Below are positions 1 to 6,520 of a DNA stretch of 64,000 bases, piece by piece. Below the pieces are notes generated by a model. The model was not told the DNA's origin and made no database searches. It worked only from the letters and a program-made list of their open reading frames with translations. Position 1 is the first letter of the stretch; each line of letters begins with the position of its first letter. The stretch covers positions 62,001 to 126,000 of the forward strand of contig JAFXUI010000004.1 in assembly GCA_017535105.1 (NCBI GenBank), written 5' to 3'. Origin of the DNA: Alphaproteobacteria bacterium. Its GTDB lineage: Bacteria; Pseudomonadota; Alphaproteobacteria; Rs-D84. Position numbers and translations under genes: made by a program.

Positions 1-456
1 GAATTGCGTTATGCGCCAATGGAAAATGTTTCGTTAAAGTTGCGTGGAACGTATGCACATACAGAAACATCTGCGAACGGTCTGTTTATAACCGATGTTT
101 CGGCGATTGAATCAAATGCGGTTGCGTTTGGTGCCGACATTGGTAATTTCAGTTTCGCAATTGCGCGTCCGTTGGCGGCATATAACGGTGGGATAAAATA
201 CGCATATGCGAACTATGCGATTATTGACAATGACAACGGTTCGTATGGCATAGACGTCACAGATTCTGGAATCAGAACCTTGCGGTTTGGTTCCGATAAA
301 CGAGAATTGCGTTTTTCGGGCGAATATCGTCATAACTTTGGTGAGTTTACTGACGGTGCGTTCGGGTTTATCTATCGCGTAAATCCAAACAATACTGATG
401 AATTTGGCAATGAATCAATATTTATGCTGAAAATGACCCATCGTTTGGGTATTTAA
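1..456 (+). CDS. C-terminal fragment of an outer-membrane autotransporter-like beta-barrel
   Basis: The frame is open to the left edge, so only the last 152 codons are present and the true start lies outside the window. The visible part is a run of alternating polar/hydrophobic strands with aromatic residues, as in an outer-membrane barrel: segments around residues 8-20, 40-60 (FSFAIARPLAAYNGGIKYAY) and 100-125, followed by YRVNP and a last strand MLKMTHRLGI. The ARPL...G...Y arrangement and the final YRxNP block resemble the barrel of subtilase-type (S8) autotransporters. That assignment is by eye; a plain porin is an alternative. The last residue is Ile rather than the usual Phe. The passenger or catalytic part, if any, cannot be seen. 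Confidence 0.5.
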   Translation, partial: ELRYAPMENVSLKLRGTYAHTETSANGLFITDVSAIESNAVAFGADIGNFSFAIARPLAAYNGGIKYAYANYAIIDNDNGSYGIDVTDSGIRTLRFGSDKRELRFSGEYRHNFGEFTDGAFGFIYRVNPNNTDEFGNESIFMLKMTHRLGI

Positions 457-460
457 TATC

Positions 461-488
461 TTGACAACTTATATTTTTTGTCTATAAT
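461..488 (+). promoter_or_regulatory. Sigma-70-type promoter of the 520-954 gene
   Basis: A perfect -35 box TTGACA (461-466) and a perfect -10 box TATAAT (483-488) are separated by 16 bases, just downstream of the barrel gene stop. Transcription should start near 495, leaving a leader of about 25 bases before the ATG at 520. Confidence 0.75.
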
Positions 489-519
489 TTCTCCGAGTAA
501 TATAAACAGGGCATAATTT

Positions 520-954
520 ATGAAAATCATAGAGCGGATGAAAAATATTTTTGCAAAGCCGGAATTGTTGCCGGAAGGTTTTGTGCGTGACCCAGAATAC
601 GATATGGTATTTTGGTATGATACTTTTGGTAGTGCGCCCAATATTGTAAGGGCAAGAAACGGTCGTCAATATGTTTATTTTGAAGATGTTGATCCAGAAA
701 AATTAGATATTGCTCGTAAAATGGGCTTTCGGTTGCGCAGTCATAAAAGCCGCAAATATACACCAGCAAAACGCATCTATCGTGCATTGATTACTCGTGA
801 TTTGTCGGACGATGCTTTGACATTCTTGTGGAGAATGAATGGGTTGATGTCTTTGTCGGCGCTCGATTTGCGAACAGAAAGCAATAAACATAACAAGGAT
901 TCAAAATATCAGAAATATATTGCGGTATACAAATCAAATCAAAAGACAAAATAA
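520..954 (+). CDS. Hypothetical cytoplasmic protein, 144 aa
   Basis: I do not recognise this protein. It has no signal peptide or membrane segment, is rich in Lys/Arg and aromatic residues, and carries a basic stretch near residues 70-90 (FRLRSHKSRKYTPAKR) and a Lys-rich tail. The middle (VRARNGRQYVYFEDVDPEKLDIARKMGF) looks like a small mixed alpha/beta domain. It has its own consensus promoter upstream (461-488) and a strong hairpin terminator at its 3' end, so it is a single-gene transcription unit. The start at 520 is the first ATG after that promoter and only a weak ribosome site (CAGGG) precedes it. It may be lineage-specific. Confidence 0.7.
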   Translation: MKIIERMKNIFAKPELLPEGFVRDPEYDMVFWYDTFGSAPNIVRARNGRQYVYFEDVDPEKLDIARKMGFRLRSHKSRKYTPAKRIYRALITRDLSDDALTFLWRMNGLMSLSALDLRTESNKHNKDSKYQKYIAVYKSNQKTK

Positions 955-955
955 A

Positions 956-981
956 AAACCGCCCAAATGGGCGGTTCTTTT
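956..981. terminator. Bidirectional hairpin terminator
   Basis: An inverted repeat AACCGCCC-AAAT-GGGCGGTT is preceded by an A run and followed by a T run, so it can end transcription of the 520-954 gene on the plus strand and of the hydrolase gene on the minus strand. Confidence 0.85.
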
Positions 982-2061
982 TTATTTCACACGTATCGGA
1001 ATAATTGTTTGGTCTTTGATAGCATCCAGTGGCGCATATTGAAAACGAACACTGGCAAAATCAATGTCGTTCATATCTATGGAGCGCACTGTGCGATTAT
1101 ACATTGTGTGATAGTACACAATTTTATTGCCCAAATCGGTCGCGATTGTCCACTGGGTCGCGGACGGCATATTGTTTGTTGCCTTGCCAGAATCAAATTC
1201 AACACTCAAAGGAACGTCCAAATTGTTCAACAAGTGAAAAGCCTTCATTACCGCGTCATAGCCGTTTGGTTGTTGAATTGAATAATTACTTAACAATGCT
1301 GCACGCACAAATCGTGATGGTGGTGTAAAGTCGCCGGGCAGCCCCAACATACCACTGTCGGAACCATACGCGCGCAGGGTGATGTTGCCAACTTTCTTTG
1401 GCTCTGAGGTTCCAGGTTTCAGATTGATATAATTGTTTAGGTTCATTACGTGCCACGGATAGTTCGGTGAATTTGCAATTGCACCAACAACGCTGTCGTA
1501 AAAATGCGCCGCGCCATCAACAAATTCCAAAATCACTTGTTTGCCGGTTGCATCGGTTATGCGCCAGTGTACCGTTGACGCCGATGGATCAACATTTGTG
1601 ACGGTTATGTATTTGATTGCTTCTTGGATTTCATCGATTGTGGCAAAGCGCGATAACATCCATGCGACTAACTCGAAATCAGCAATACTGTCAGATTTTC
1701 TGGTGGGGTTGTATGTCGGGTATTTGCCATAGTCCGGGAAATAAAACAGCCCGGCGGAAAGACCCGCTTCATTCGTGCCGTCGATTACAAAGTCTGGCGT
1801 TTGTACCGCAATGCCGACATAGCCATATACGGATGTGAATTTTAATCCGTCCATTTTACCGCCCGGGGTCAATGATGTCTGGGTATGGCCACGTGGCGCG
1901 ATAACGTACATGCTGTTCATTTCGTCACCATGCCAATCAACAGTTCGCGCAACAATCGTATCGCCATCGCGCGCGTGCAGTGTCAGCCCCGTACATGCGT
2001 GACCGTGATTTACGATTCCAAGTATCCCCGCAAGAGTAATTGCAAATAGTTTTATATTCAT
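982..2061 (-). CDS. Secreted choloylglycine hydrolase / penicillin V acylase family protein (Ntn-hydrolase)
   Basis: This is a linear-amide C-N hydrolase of the Ntn superfamily (bile salt hydrolase/penicillin V acylase family), 359 aa. A signal peptide (residues 1-22, ending HGHA) leaves Cys23 as the new N-terminus, which is the catalytic nucleophile of this family. Arg39 and Asp42 in ARTVDW match the usual Arg and Asp, NEAGLSAG and NSPNYPWH give the conserved Asn blocks, and PSRFVRAA supplies the second Arg. Such enzymes cleave amides such as conjugated bile acids, penicillin V or acyl-homoserine lactones. Substrate cannot be told from sequence; periplasmic members from Gram-negative bacteria often act on penicillin V or AHLs rather than bile salts. 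The gene is monocistronic, sharing a terminator with the convergent 520-954 gene. Confidence 0.88.
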   Translation of the reverse strand: MNIKLFAITLAGILGIVNHGHACTGLTLHARDGDTIVARTVDWHGDEMNSMYVIAPRGHTQTSLTPGGKMDGLKFTSVYGYVGIAVQTPDFVIDGTNEAGLSAGLFYFPDYGKYPTYNPTRKSDSIADFELVAWMLSRFATIDEIQEAIKYITVTNVDPSASTVHWRITDATGKQVILEFVDGAAHFYDSVVGAIANSPNYPWHVMNLNNYINLKPGTSEPKKVGNITLRAYGSDSGMLGLPGDFTPPSRFVRAALLSNYSIQQPNGYDAVMKAFHLLNNLDVPLSVEFDSGKATNNMPSATQWTIATDLGNKIVYYHTMYNRTVRSIDMNDIDFASVRFQYAPLDAIKDQTIIPIRVK

Positions 2062-2176
2062 TTTGTTCCCCCCGTTTTATGTTTATATTATGTTGTTTTT
2101 GCGTGCGAATATGCCACAGGAACAAAAGCAAAATCCGTTGTTTGTTTTCCCATTTTTTTGTGATAGAATAGGGGGC

Positions 2177-2713
2177 ATGAACATACCAATCGAAGACATT
2201 TACGAATTTCACCGCGTGCGTACCGCATGCCATATCGAATGTATGAATTACTTTGCGGGGCTGTTAGGTTATCATTTTCCAGAACACGATAATGACAAGG
2301 GAATTGAGCCAATGCGCACCGGATACGCATATAAAAACTATGCGAAATATCACCCCGATTATAATTTGCCCGATAACTATGAAGAACTGGCAAAGATTGC
2401 GATTTCAACACATCACGAACACGCATCGCACCACGTTGATTTTTATGGCGGTGACGTTTCCAAGATTCCAGATGTTCACGTAATGGAAATGGTTGCCGAT
2501 TGGGCAAGTGCGAATTTCGAGCAATTATACGTCTTGCGCGATTGCCCGTATAATACGGTTTTGGAGTGGTTTAACGCGGTGATGGGAAACAAGAATTGGT
2601 CGCAAGCCCAATTGAATATGATTCATACGGCGATGAAAACCATAGAAGAAAAAATGGACCAAGAAGCCGTAATGAAAATCTGGGAACCCACGCTTGCGAT
2701 AAGCGCACTGTGA
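2177..2713 (+). CDS. DUF5662-like (HD-like) protein, 178 aa
   Basis: The start at 2177 (MNIPIEDIYEFHRVRTACH) is chosen because a -10-like TAGAAT (2164-2169) lies just upstream, which makes a longer N-terminus unlikely and points to a leaderless or near-leaderless transcript. The protein is His-rich with helical blocks: EFHRVRTACH, STHHEHASHHVDFYGG, then VMEMVADWASANFEQ. The spacing of His residues and the MVADW block match my memory of DUF5662, a small HD-like family with no established reaction. There is no signal peptide. It is followed directly by the tRNA-Gln gene. A metal-dependent phosphohydrolase activity is possible but not shown. Confidence 0.7.
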   Translation: MNIPIEDIYEFHRVRTACHIECMNYFAGLLGYHFPEHDNDKGIEPMRTGYAYKNYAKYHPDYNLPDNYEELAKIAISTHHEHASHHVDFYGGDVSKIPDVHVMEMVADWASANFEQLYVLRDCPYNTVLEWFNAVMGNKNWSQAQLNMIHTAMKTIEEKMDQEAVMKIWEPTLAISAL

Positions 2714-2720
2714 TTTTTAT

Positions 2721-2748
2721 TTGCAAATTGTAAAAAGGTAGATATAAT
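2721..2748 (+). promoter_or_regulatory. Promoter of tRNA-Gln
   Basis: TTGCAA (2721-2726) and TATAAT (2743-2748) are separated by 16 bases, ending 14 bases before the mature tRNA. Confidence 0.7.
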
Positions 2749-2762
2749 ACAAGGGCACGTCT

Positions 2763-2836
2763 TGGGGCATAGTTTAATGGTAGAACATCGGACTCTGACT
2801 CCGCTAGTGTTGGTTCGAATCCAGCTGCCCCAACCA
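2763..2836 (+). tRNA. tRNA-Gln (anticodon CTG)
   Basis: The acceptor stem TGGGGCA/TGCCCCA closes with discriminator A and an encoded CCA (2834-2836). The D arm is intact, the anticodon loop is CTCTGAC (U33, anticodon CUG), and the T loop TTCGAAT sits on a stem with one G-U pair. The total is 74 nt including CCA. It is a complete, normal gene with its own promoter upstream and a terminator hairpin downstream. Confidence 0.95.
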
Positions 2837-3019
2837 AGATAAAATCAAAATGTCCCAGCGGGGCATTTTTATTTTATCAGGGGCAGCTGGATACGCCAGA
2901 GCGAAGCGCATGGCGAATACGCAGATGAACAATTAGGAAAATCATAAAAATGGAGTTGTTTAATACGAGTTTTTATAGATTTTGATTATTGTTTATCAAG
3001 GAATCAGCTGCCCCAACCA
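2818..3019 (+). repeat. Partial copies of the tRNA-Gln 3' end around a gene-free gap
   Basis: The last bases of tRNA-Gln, CAGCTGCCCCAACCA (2823-2837), occur again in direct orientation at 3005-3019, and the inverse GGGGCAGCTGGAT lies near 2880-2892. The 180 bases between hold no gene. Short repeats of a tRNA 3' end are what an integrated element leaves as att sites, or a tRNA remnant; no integrase is nearby. Confidence 0.6.
2850..2872 (+). terminator. Terminator of tRNA-Gln
   Basis: Stem ATGTCCC-AGC-GGGGCAT (one G-U pair) followed by a T-rich run. Confidence 0.75.
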
Positions 3020-3026
3020 AAAATTC

Positions 3027-3054
3027 AACCGCCGTTTCAGGCGGTTTTATTTTT
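3027..3054. terminator. Bidirectional hairpin terminator
   Basis: AACCGCC-GTTTCA-GGCGGTT with T run on the plus strand and an A/T-rich run on the other side. It overlaps the stop codon end of the minus-strand kinase gene. Confidence 0.75.
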
Positions 3055-3769
3055 TTACTGGGTGGGTGTTTTTGTATATTGTCCACAGATTTTCAAAACT
3101 GGCTTTATCGATGTTGGGGTCGGGTACGATTTGTAAAGAGTCCCAGTCAATTACACTTATTACGTTATATTTGTTGTCTAATAATAAATTGCTGGCATTC
3201 AAGTCCAAGTGTGCCAGAACCGATTTTTTTGTTATACGTGGGTGCGCGGGCAACTTGTCTTGTAAGCCATATAAAAAACGCGTATTGTCGGGAATCGACT
3301 TAACCGGAATCGACTGCATATCGTCAATCATTTTTATAACCGCCGATTTGATTTTCTTTTCGTGCTTTAATATTTGGACAACGTCCATATCGCGCAAATC
3401 GACACCGGGCAATTTATCCGCCACATACATCGGAATATGTTTTGCGACAAAAACGTTCGGTATATTCACAGACAAATGTGGTCGTACCAAATTCATTAGA
3501 AATTGGAAATTGTTTAGTCGTTCAATTGATACGTCACGAAAGACTTTTACATAATAACGATTATTCACAACACATGTCATACGATTGACACTGACCTGGC
3601 GCACGAAACGAATTGTTTTTGCGCGCACGCCGTATGTTTTGCGAATAAACCGCGCGATTGGAATATAGAAAAAGAATACATTTATCGCACCACGAACACG
3701 GCGGCGACGTTTGCGTCCCGGAATAATGAACGATATAAATGTTCCGATAAAAAACGGTATTCTGTACAT
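3047..3769 (-). CDS. APH-fold small-molecule/sugar kinase, 240 aa
   Basis: The protein has the layout of the aminoglycoside phosphotransferase/choline kinase fold. YYVKVFRD (near residue 75) offers the ATP-binding Lys, HLDLNASNLLL (near 187-197) is the catalytic loop with H-x-D and the metal-binding Asn at the normal +5 spacing, and VIDWD is the DFG-equivalent. The N-terminus is hydrophobic then strongly basic (PGRKRRRRVRG), which could bind membrane. Two further paralogs lie at 4853 and 5595, and a GT8 glycosyltransferase is divergently transcribed next door, so phosphorylation or decoration of a surface glycan or lipid is the likely job (inference). Of the three kinases this one alone keeps a canonical catalytic loop. 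Confidence 0.75.
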   Translation of the reverse strand: MYRIPFFIGTFISFIIPGRKRRRRVRGAINVFFFYIPIARFIRKTYGVRAKTIRFVRQVSVNRMTCVVNNRYYVKVFRDVSIERLNNFQFLMNLVRPHLSVNIPNVFVAKHIPMYVADKLPGVDLRDMDVVQILKHEKKIKSAVIKMIDDMQSIPVKSIPDNTRFLYGLQDKLPAHPRITKKSVLAHLDLNASNLLLDNKYNVISVIDWDSLQIVPDPNIDKASFENLWTIYKNTHPVKK

Positions 3770-3840
3770 TTTTGACTTTCGTTTTCGGTATTATAGCACA
3801 GGTAAATAAAAAATATAAAGCAATATTGTTATTTGCTTTT

Positions 3841-3870
3841 TTGTTTGGTTTAGGCTAATCTTCATATACA
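3841..3870 (+). promoter_or_regulatory. Probable promoter of the GT8 gene
   Basis: TTGTTT (3841-3846) and TATACA (3865-3870), 18-base spacer. A good ribosome site AGGGGGA precedes the ATG at 3898. Confidence 0.5.
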
Positions 3871-3897
3871 GATTATAAAAAGACACAGGGGGAATTT

Positions 3898-4812
3898 ATG
3901 TATAAATATGGATTTTTTCGGCGTGTTGCATCAAGCGTTGCGGGGTGCTTTGGTCGTTCGCGTCCGCAAAGACGACTGAATCGCGATCTTATTCGTTATC
4001 ACGGTTTGATTGCTACTGTGGGTCAAACAAAAATTCCACGTCAAAAATATCCGACAAAAATTCCAATGGCGTTTTGCTTTGATGCGCGTGGCGCAAAAAT
4101 GGCGGCGGTGACGATGAAGTCGTTGCTGATGGCATCGGACGGTCGTTGCGATTATGATATTTATTGCGTGATTGGCGAAGATGTTGATAAGTCCGTGTGT
4201 GATATGGTACGCGGTGTCGCGAAACCATATAAATCATCGGTGCATTTTGTTCATGGCAACCACGACTTTGATGAATCAAAACGGCGTAAGTGGCCAATTG
4301 CGATGTGGTATCGTTTGATGTTGCCAAAGTTGTTACCAAATGTTTCGCGTATTATCTATGCCGATATGGATATGATATTCTTTAACGACTTGATTGATAT
4401 TTATGAATATGATTTGGGTAAAAATGTAATTGCGGCGGTTCCAACGCGCCCGGACAATTATATCAATTCCGGATTTTTGTTGATGGACTTGGATAAAATC
4501 CGCAAGGAAAAAATTTATGAAAAATGGATTCGCGCATCGCAAGAAAACGATTATTACAACCCCGACCAAGACGTGTTGAATTACACGTTACAGGGTCGAA
4601 TTGCGTTTTTGCCGTTGCGCTATAACTTCCAGATTTCACATGGGTCGCGTATATTCAAATTGTATTCCAAAACACAAATTGACGATTTAAAACATAATCT
4701 GGTTTGTTTACATTATTCCGACTATGTAAAACCATGGAGTAATGGCGTTCGTCCGGTGTTTTCGGAATATTGGTGGAATGTTGCACGGCAAACGGGGCTT
4801 TATAAAGACTAA
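3898..4812 (+). CDS. GT8-family glycosyltransferase, 304 aa
   Basis: This is a retaining glycosyltransferase of the lipopolysaccharide galactosyl/glucosyltransferase type (GT8, RfaI/RfaJ-like). It begins the domain at MAFCFDARGAKMAAVTMKSL (residue ~58), has the metal-binding DxD in YADMDMIFF (~155-160), the acceptor-side INSGFLLMDL and the DQDVLN block, and ends with LHYSDYVKPW, the equivalent of the H-x-G-x-x-KPW motif of the family. There is no signal peptide; the enzyme should work at the inner face of the membrane using a UDP-sugar. An extra basic N-terminal 40 residues precedes the fold. It is followed by two APH-fold kinases on the same strand. The acceptor is unknown. Confidence 0.88.
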   Translation: MYKYGFFRRVASSVAGCFGRSRPQRRLNRDLIRYHGLIATVGQTKIPRQKYPTKIPMAFCFDARGAKMAAVTMKSLLMASDGRCDYDIYCVIGEDVDKSVCDMVRGVAKPYKSSVHFVHGNHDFDESKRRKWPIAMWYRLMLPKLLPNVSRIIYADMDMIFFNDLIDIYEYDLGKNVIAAVPTRPDNYINSGFLLMDLDKIRKEKIYEKWIRASQENDYYNPDQDVLNYTLQGRIAFLPLRYNFQISHGSRIFKLYSKTQIDDLKHNLVCLHYSDYVKPWSNGVRPVFSEYWWNVARQTGLYKD

Positions 4813-4815
4813 TGG

Positions 4816-4844
4816 TTGCGCGGGTGTAAAAAAAGTCATAGAAT
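4816..4844 (+). promoter_or_regulatory. Promoter of the tandem kinase pair, leaderless type
   Basis: TTGCGC (4816-4821) and TAGAAT (4839-4844), spacer 17. Expected transcript start is about 4851, only two bases before the ATG at 4853, so the mRNA is probably leaderless; no Shine-Dalgarno is present. Confidence 0.55.
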
Positions 4845-4852
4845 AAAACATT

Positions 4853-5602
4853 ATGTTACATTTTATATCTAATATTATTTGCTTTGTTATTCCGAACAAA
4901 AAACTTCGGGATAAAGTGCGCGTGATGATTCGTTATCCGCGTGTGTTTGGTTATGTTCGCTTTGTGCGGAATTATGCTCGTAATATGAAGAAGCGCGATA
5001 TACAAACACGGGTGGGGCGGGGCTGTAAAAACTTTGTCGTGTTGTTAAACGATAAATATGTGTTTAAGTTCCCGTTGATGTCGGACGGTGTTGCGGTTGC
5101 GCAACGTGAAAAGCGCATAACTGATGCGTTGCGCCCGATTTCACCAATTAAAATTCCAGATATGAAAATAATGACACACAATGGAATTGCGGTTCGCCGT
5201 TATGAATTTGCACATGGAACATTGTTGTCCGATGTTGAGCCACGTGTGTTTGCCGTGCATCGTGATAAAATCGCAAAACAAATTGCAAAAATGATTTATA
5301 CAATCGGTGAATCTGACCCGGAATCAATTCGCGATTTAAAACCAACGCCAAATGCAAAGCCAGATTATCTGTATGGCTGGTTCCAGGGCGATATTTGGCA
5401 AAACTTTATGTTGGACGATGATTTTAATATAACATATTTTATTGATTGGGAAGATACCGCGTTTCAAAGTTTTCTGCCGGCGTTATATGTCGCAACGCGT
5501 ACCTGGGAAAAGCGCGGATACGCGTATATGGGGGTCAGTGTTATGGCCGAATATTCCAAACTGTATTTCAAAAATCACAAGCGGGCAAAAAGCAATGCGT
5601 AG
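4853..5602 (+). CDS. APH-fold kinase-like protein with altered catalytic loop, 249 aa
   Basis: Paralog of the gene at 5595: both share the stretch KYVFKFP (ATP Lys), then REKRITDALRPISPIKIP and AVRRYE. The catalytic loop reads WFQGDIWQNFML and is followed by FIDWED. Compared with the canonical H-G-D-x4-N, the His is Gln and the Asn sits at +4 from the Asp rather than +5. Thus it may be a divergent kinase or a pseudokinase. No signal peptide. The gene overlaps the next one by 8 bases, so the two are translationally coupled and probably act together. Context (GT8 upstream) suggests a glycolipid or lipopolysaccharide substrate. Confidence 0.75.
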   Translation: MLHFISNIICFVIPNKKLRDKVRVMIRYPRVFGYVRFVRNYARNMKKRDIQTRVGRGCKNFVVLLNDKYVFKFPLMSDGVAVAQREKRITDALRPISPIKIPDMKIMTHNGIAVRRYEFAHGTLLSDVEPRVFAVHRDKIAKQIAKMIYTIGESDPESIRDLKPTPNAKPDYLYGWFQGDIWQNFMLDDDFNITYFIDWEDTAFQSFLPALYVATRTWEKRGYAYMGVSVMAEYSKLYFKNHKRAKSNA

Positions 5603-6299
5603 GGTTTTAGCAAATATCATTTCTGGTTTGATTCCGGGGCGCAGAAATCGTCATTATGTTCGTGCGCGCCTTAAAACACCGATTCATAAATACATTCGGT
5701 TCGTTAAAAAGTTTTCTGCGTTGCGTCACCCAAAAGTGCGAAAAGTATTCGGTTATCGCTGTGCGAATTTTGTTGTGATACTGGATAATAAATATGTTTT
5801 CAAGTTCCCGATTCGTAATGATGGTCGCGTGGTGTCGGAACGCGAAAAGCGCATAACCGATGCGTTGCGTCCAATATCGCCAATTAAAATTCCAAAAATG
5901 GAAATCTTTGATTGCGATGGTGTTGCTGTGCGCCGCTATGAATACATTGCGGGCGTGGGATATCATGCGCTGGACGAACAAACGCAAATGAAATATGCGG
6001 ATAAAATAGCAAAACAAATCGCAAAGTTTTTGTATGTCACGGGTGGTGCGGATCCGGTTGAAATTCGTGATTTGAAGACGGTGCGTTCTGAACGCGCACG
6101 GGTAATGCACGGTTGGAATATATGTGATTTGTGGGAAAACATAATATTGGACCCAAAGACAATGGACGTTAGTGCGGTCATTGATTGGGAGGGTGCAAAG
6201 TTCTGTGACTTTCATACACTGTTCACGCAGGGGCGGCGTAATACGATTTGCCAAACACCGCTTTTGCGTGAGTATTTGAAATATTATATCAAGAAATAA
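5595..6299 (+). CDS. APH-fold kinase-like protein, tandem paralog, 234 aa
   Basis: The start at 5595 (MRRVLANIISGLIPGRR) is chosen because it overlaps the upstream stop by 8 bases (ATGCGTAG) and aligns with the N-terminus of the upstream paralog; a longer in-frame extension to 5442 only shadows that gene. KYVFKFP gives the ATP Lys, the shared block REKRITDALRPISPIKIP is identical to its neighbour, and the loop GWNICDLWENIIL then AVIDWEG contains the Asp and Asn but no His, with Asn again at +4. The tandem pair is a recent duplication. Role inferred as above: modification of a surface glycan, or a regulatory pseudokinase partner. Confidence 0.75.
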   Translation: MRRVLANIISGLIPGRRNRHYVRARLKTPIHKYIRFVKKFSALRHPKVRKVFGYRCANFVVILDNKYVFKFPIRNDGRVVSEREKRITDALRPISPIKIPKMEIFDCDGVAVRRYEYIAGVGYHALDEQTQMKYADKIAKQIAKFLYVTGGADPVEIRDLKTVRSERARVMHGWNICDLWENIILDPKTMDVSAVIDWEGAKFCDFHTLFTQGRRNTICQTPLLREYLKYYIKK

Positions 6300-6348
6300 G
6301 TTTCCTTATTTATATAACAAAAAATAACCATTGTTATGAAGCGCTCCA

Positions 6349-6385
6349 GTGTTGTCATACTGGTCTTTCGCTGGTATGACAACAC
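6349..6385. repeat. 12-bp perfect inverted repeat in the gap before the adhesin gene
   Basis: GTGTTGTCATAC (6349-6360) and GTATGACAACAC (6374-6385) form a hairpin with a 13-base loop. There is no T run on the plus side, so it is a weak terminator at best. The GTCATAC/GTATGAC ends match one end of the repeat elements at 29355 and 29964. The rest of the 6300-6455 gap holds nothing else I can identify. Confidence 0.6.
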
Positions 6386-6455
6386 CTTTATCGTGATGAT
6401 AAAAAGGAAAGTTTTCATAATGCGCAAATAAATTCAAAAAATAAAAAATTTTTAG

Positions 6456-6483
6456 TTGATTTATAAAAATGATTTACTAGAAT
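6456..6483 (+). promoter_or_regulatory. Promoter of the giant adhesin gene
   Basis: TTGATT (6456-6461) and TAGAAT (6478-6483), spacer 16; followed by a purine-rich leader with a strong ribosome site AAAGGAGA before ATG 6521. Confidence 0.7.
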
Positions 6484-6520
6484 CTTAATTACTAAAAGGA
6501 AAAAGAAAAGGAGAGCTTTC

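Noticed and set aside
5442-5594. N-terminal extension of the third kinase-like protein
   Set aside because: It overlaps the upstream gene in another frame and does not align with its paralog; start at 5595 is coupled to the upstream stop.
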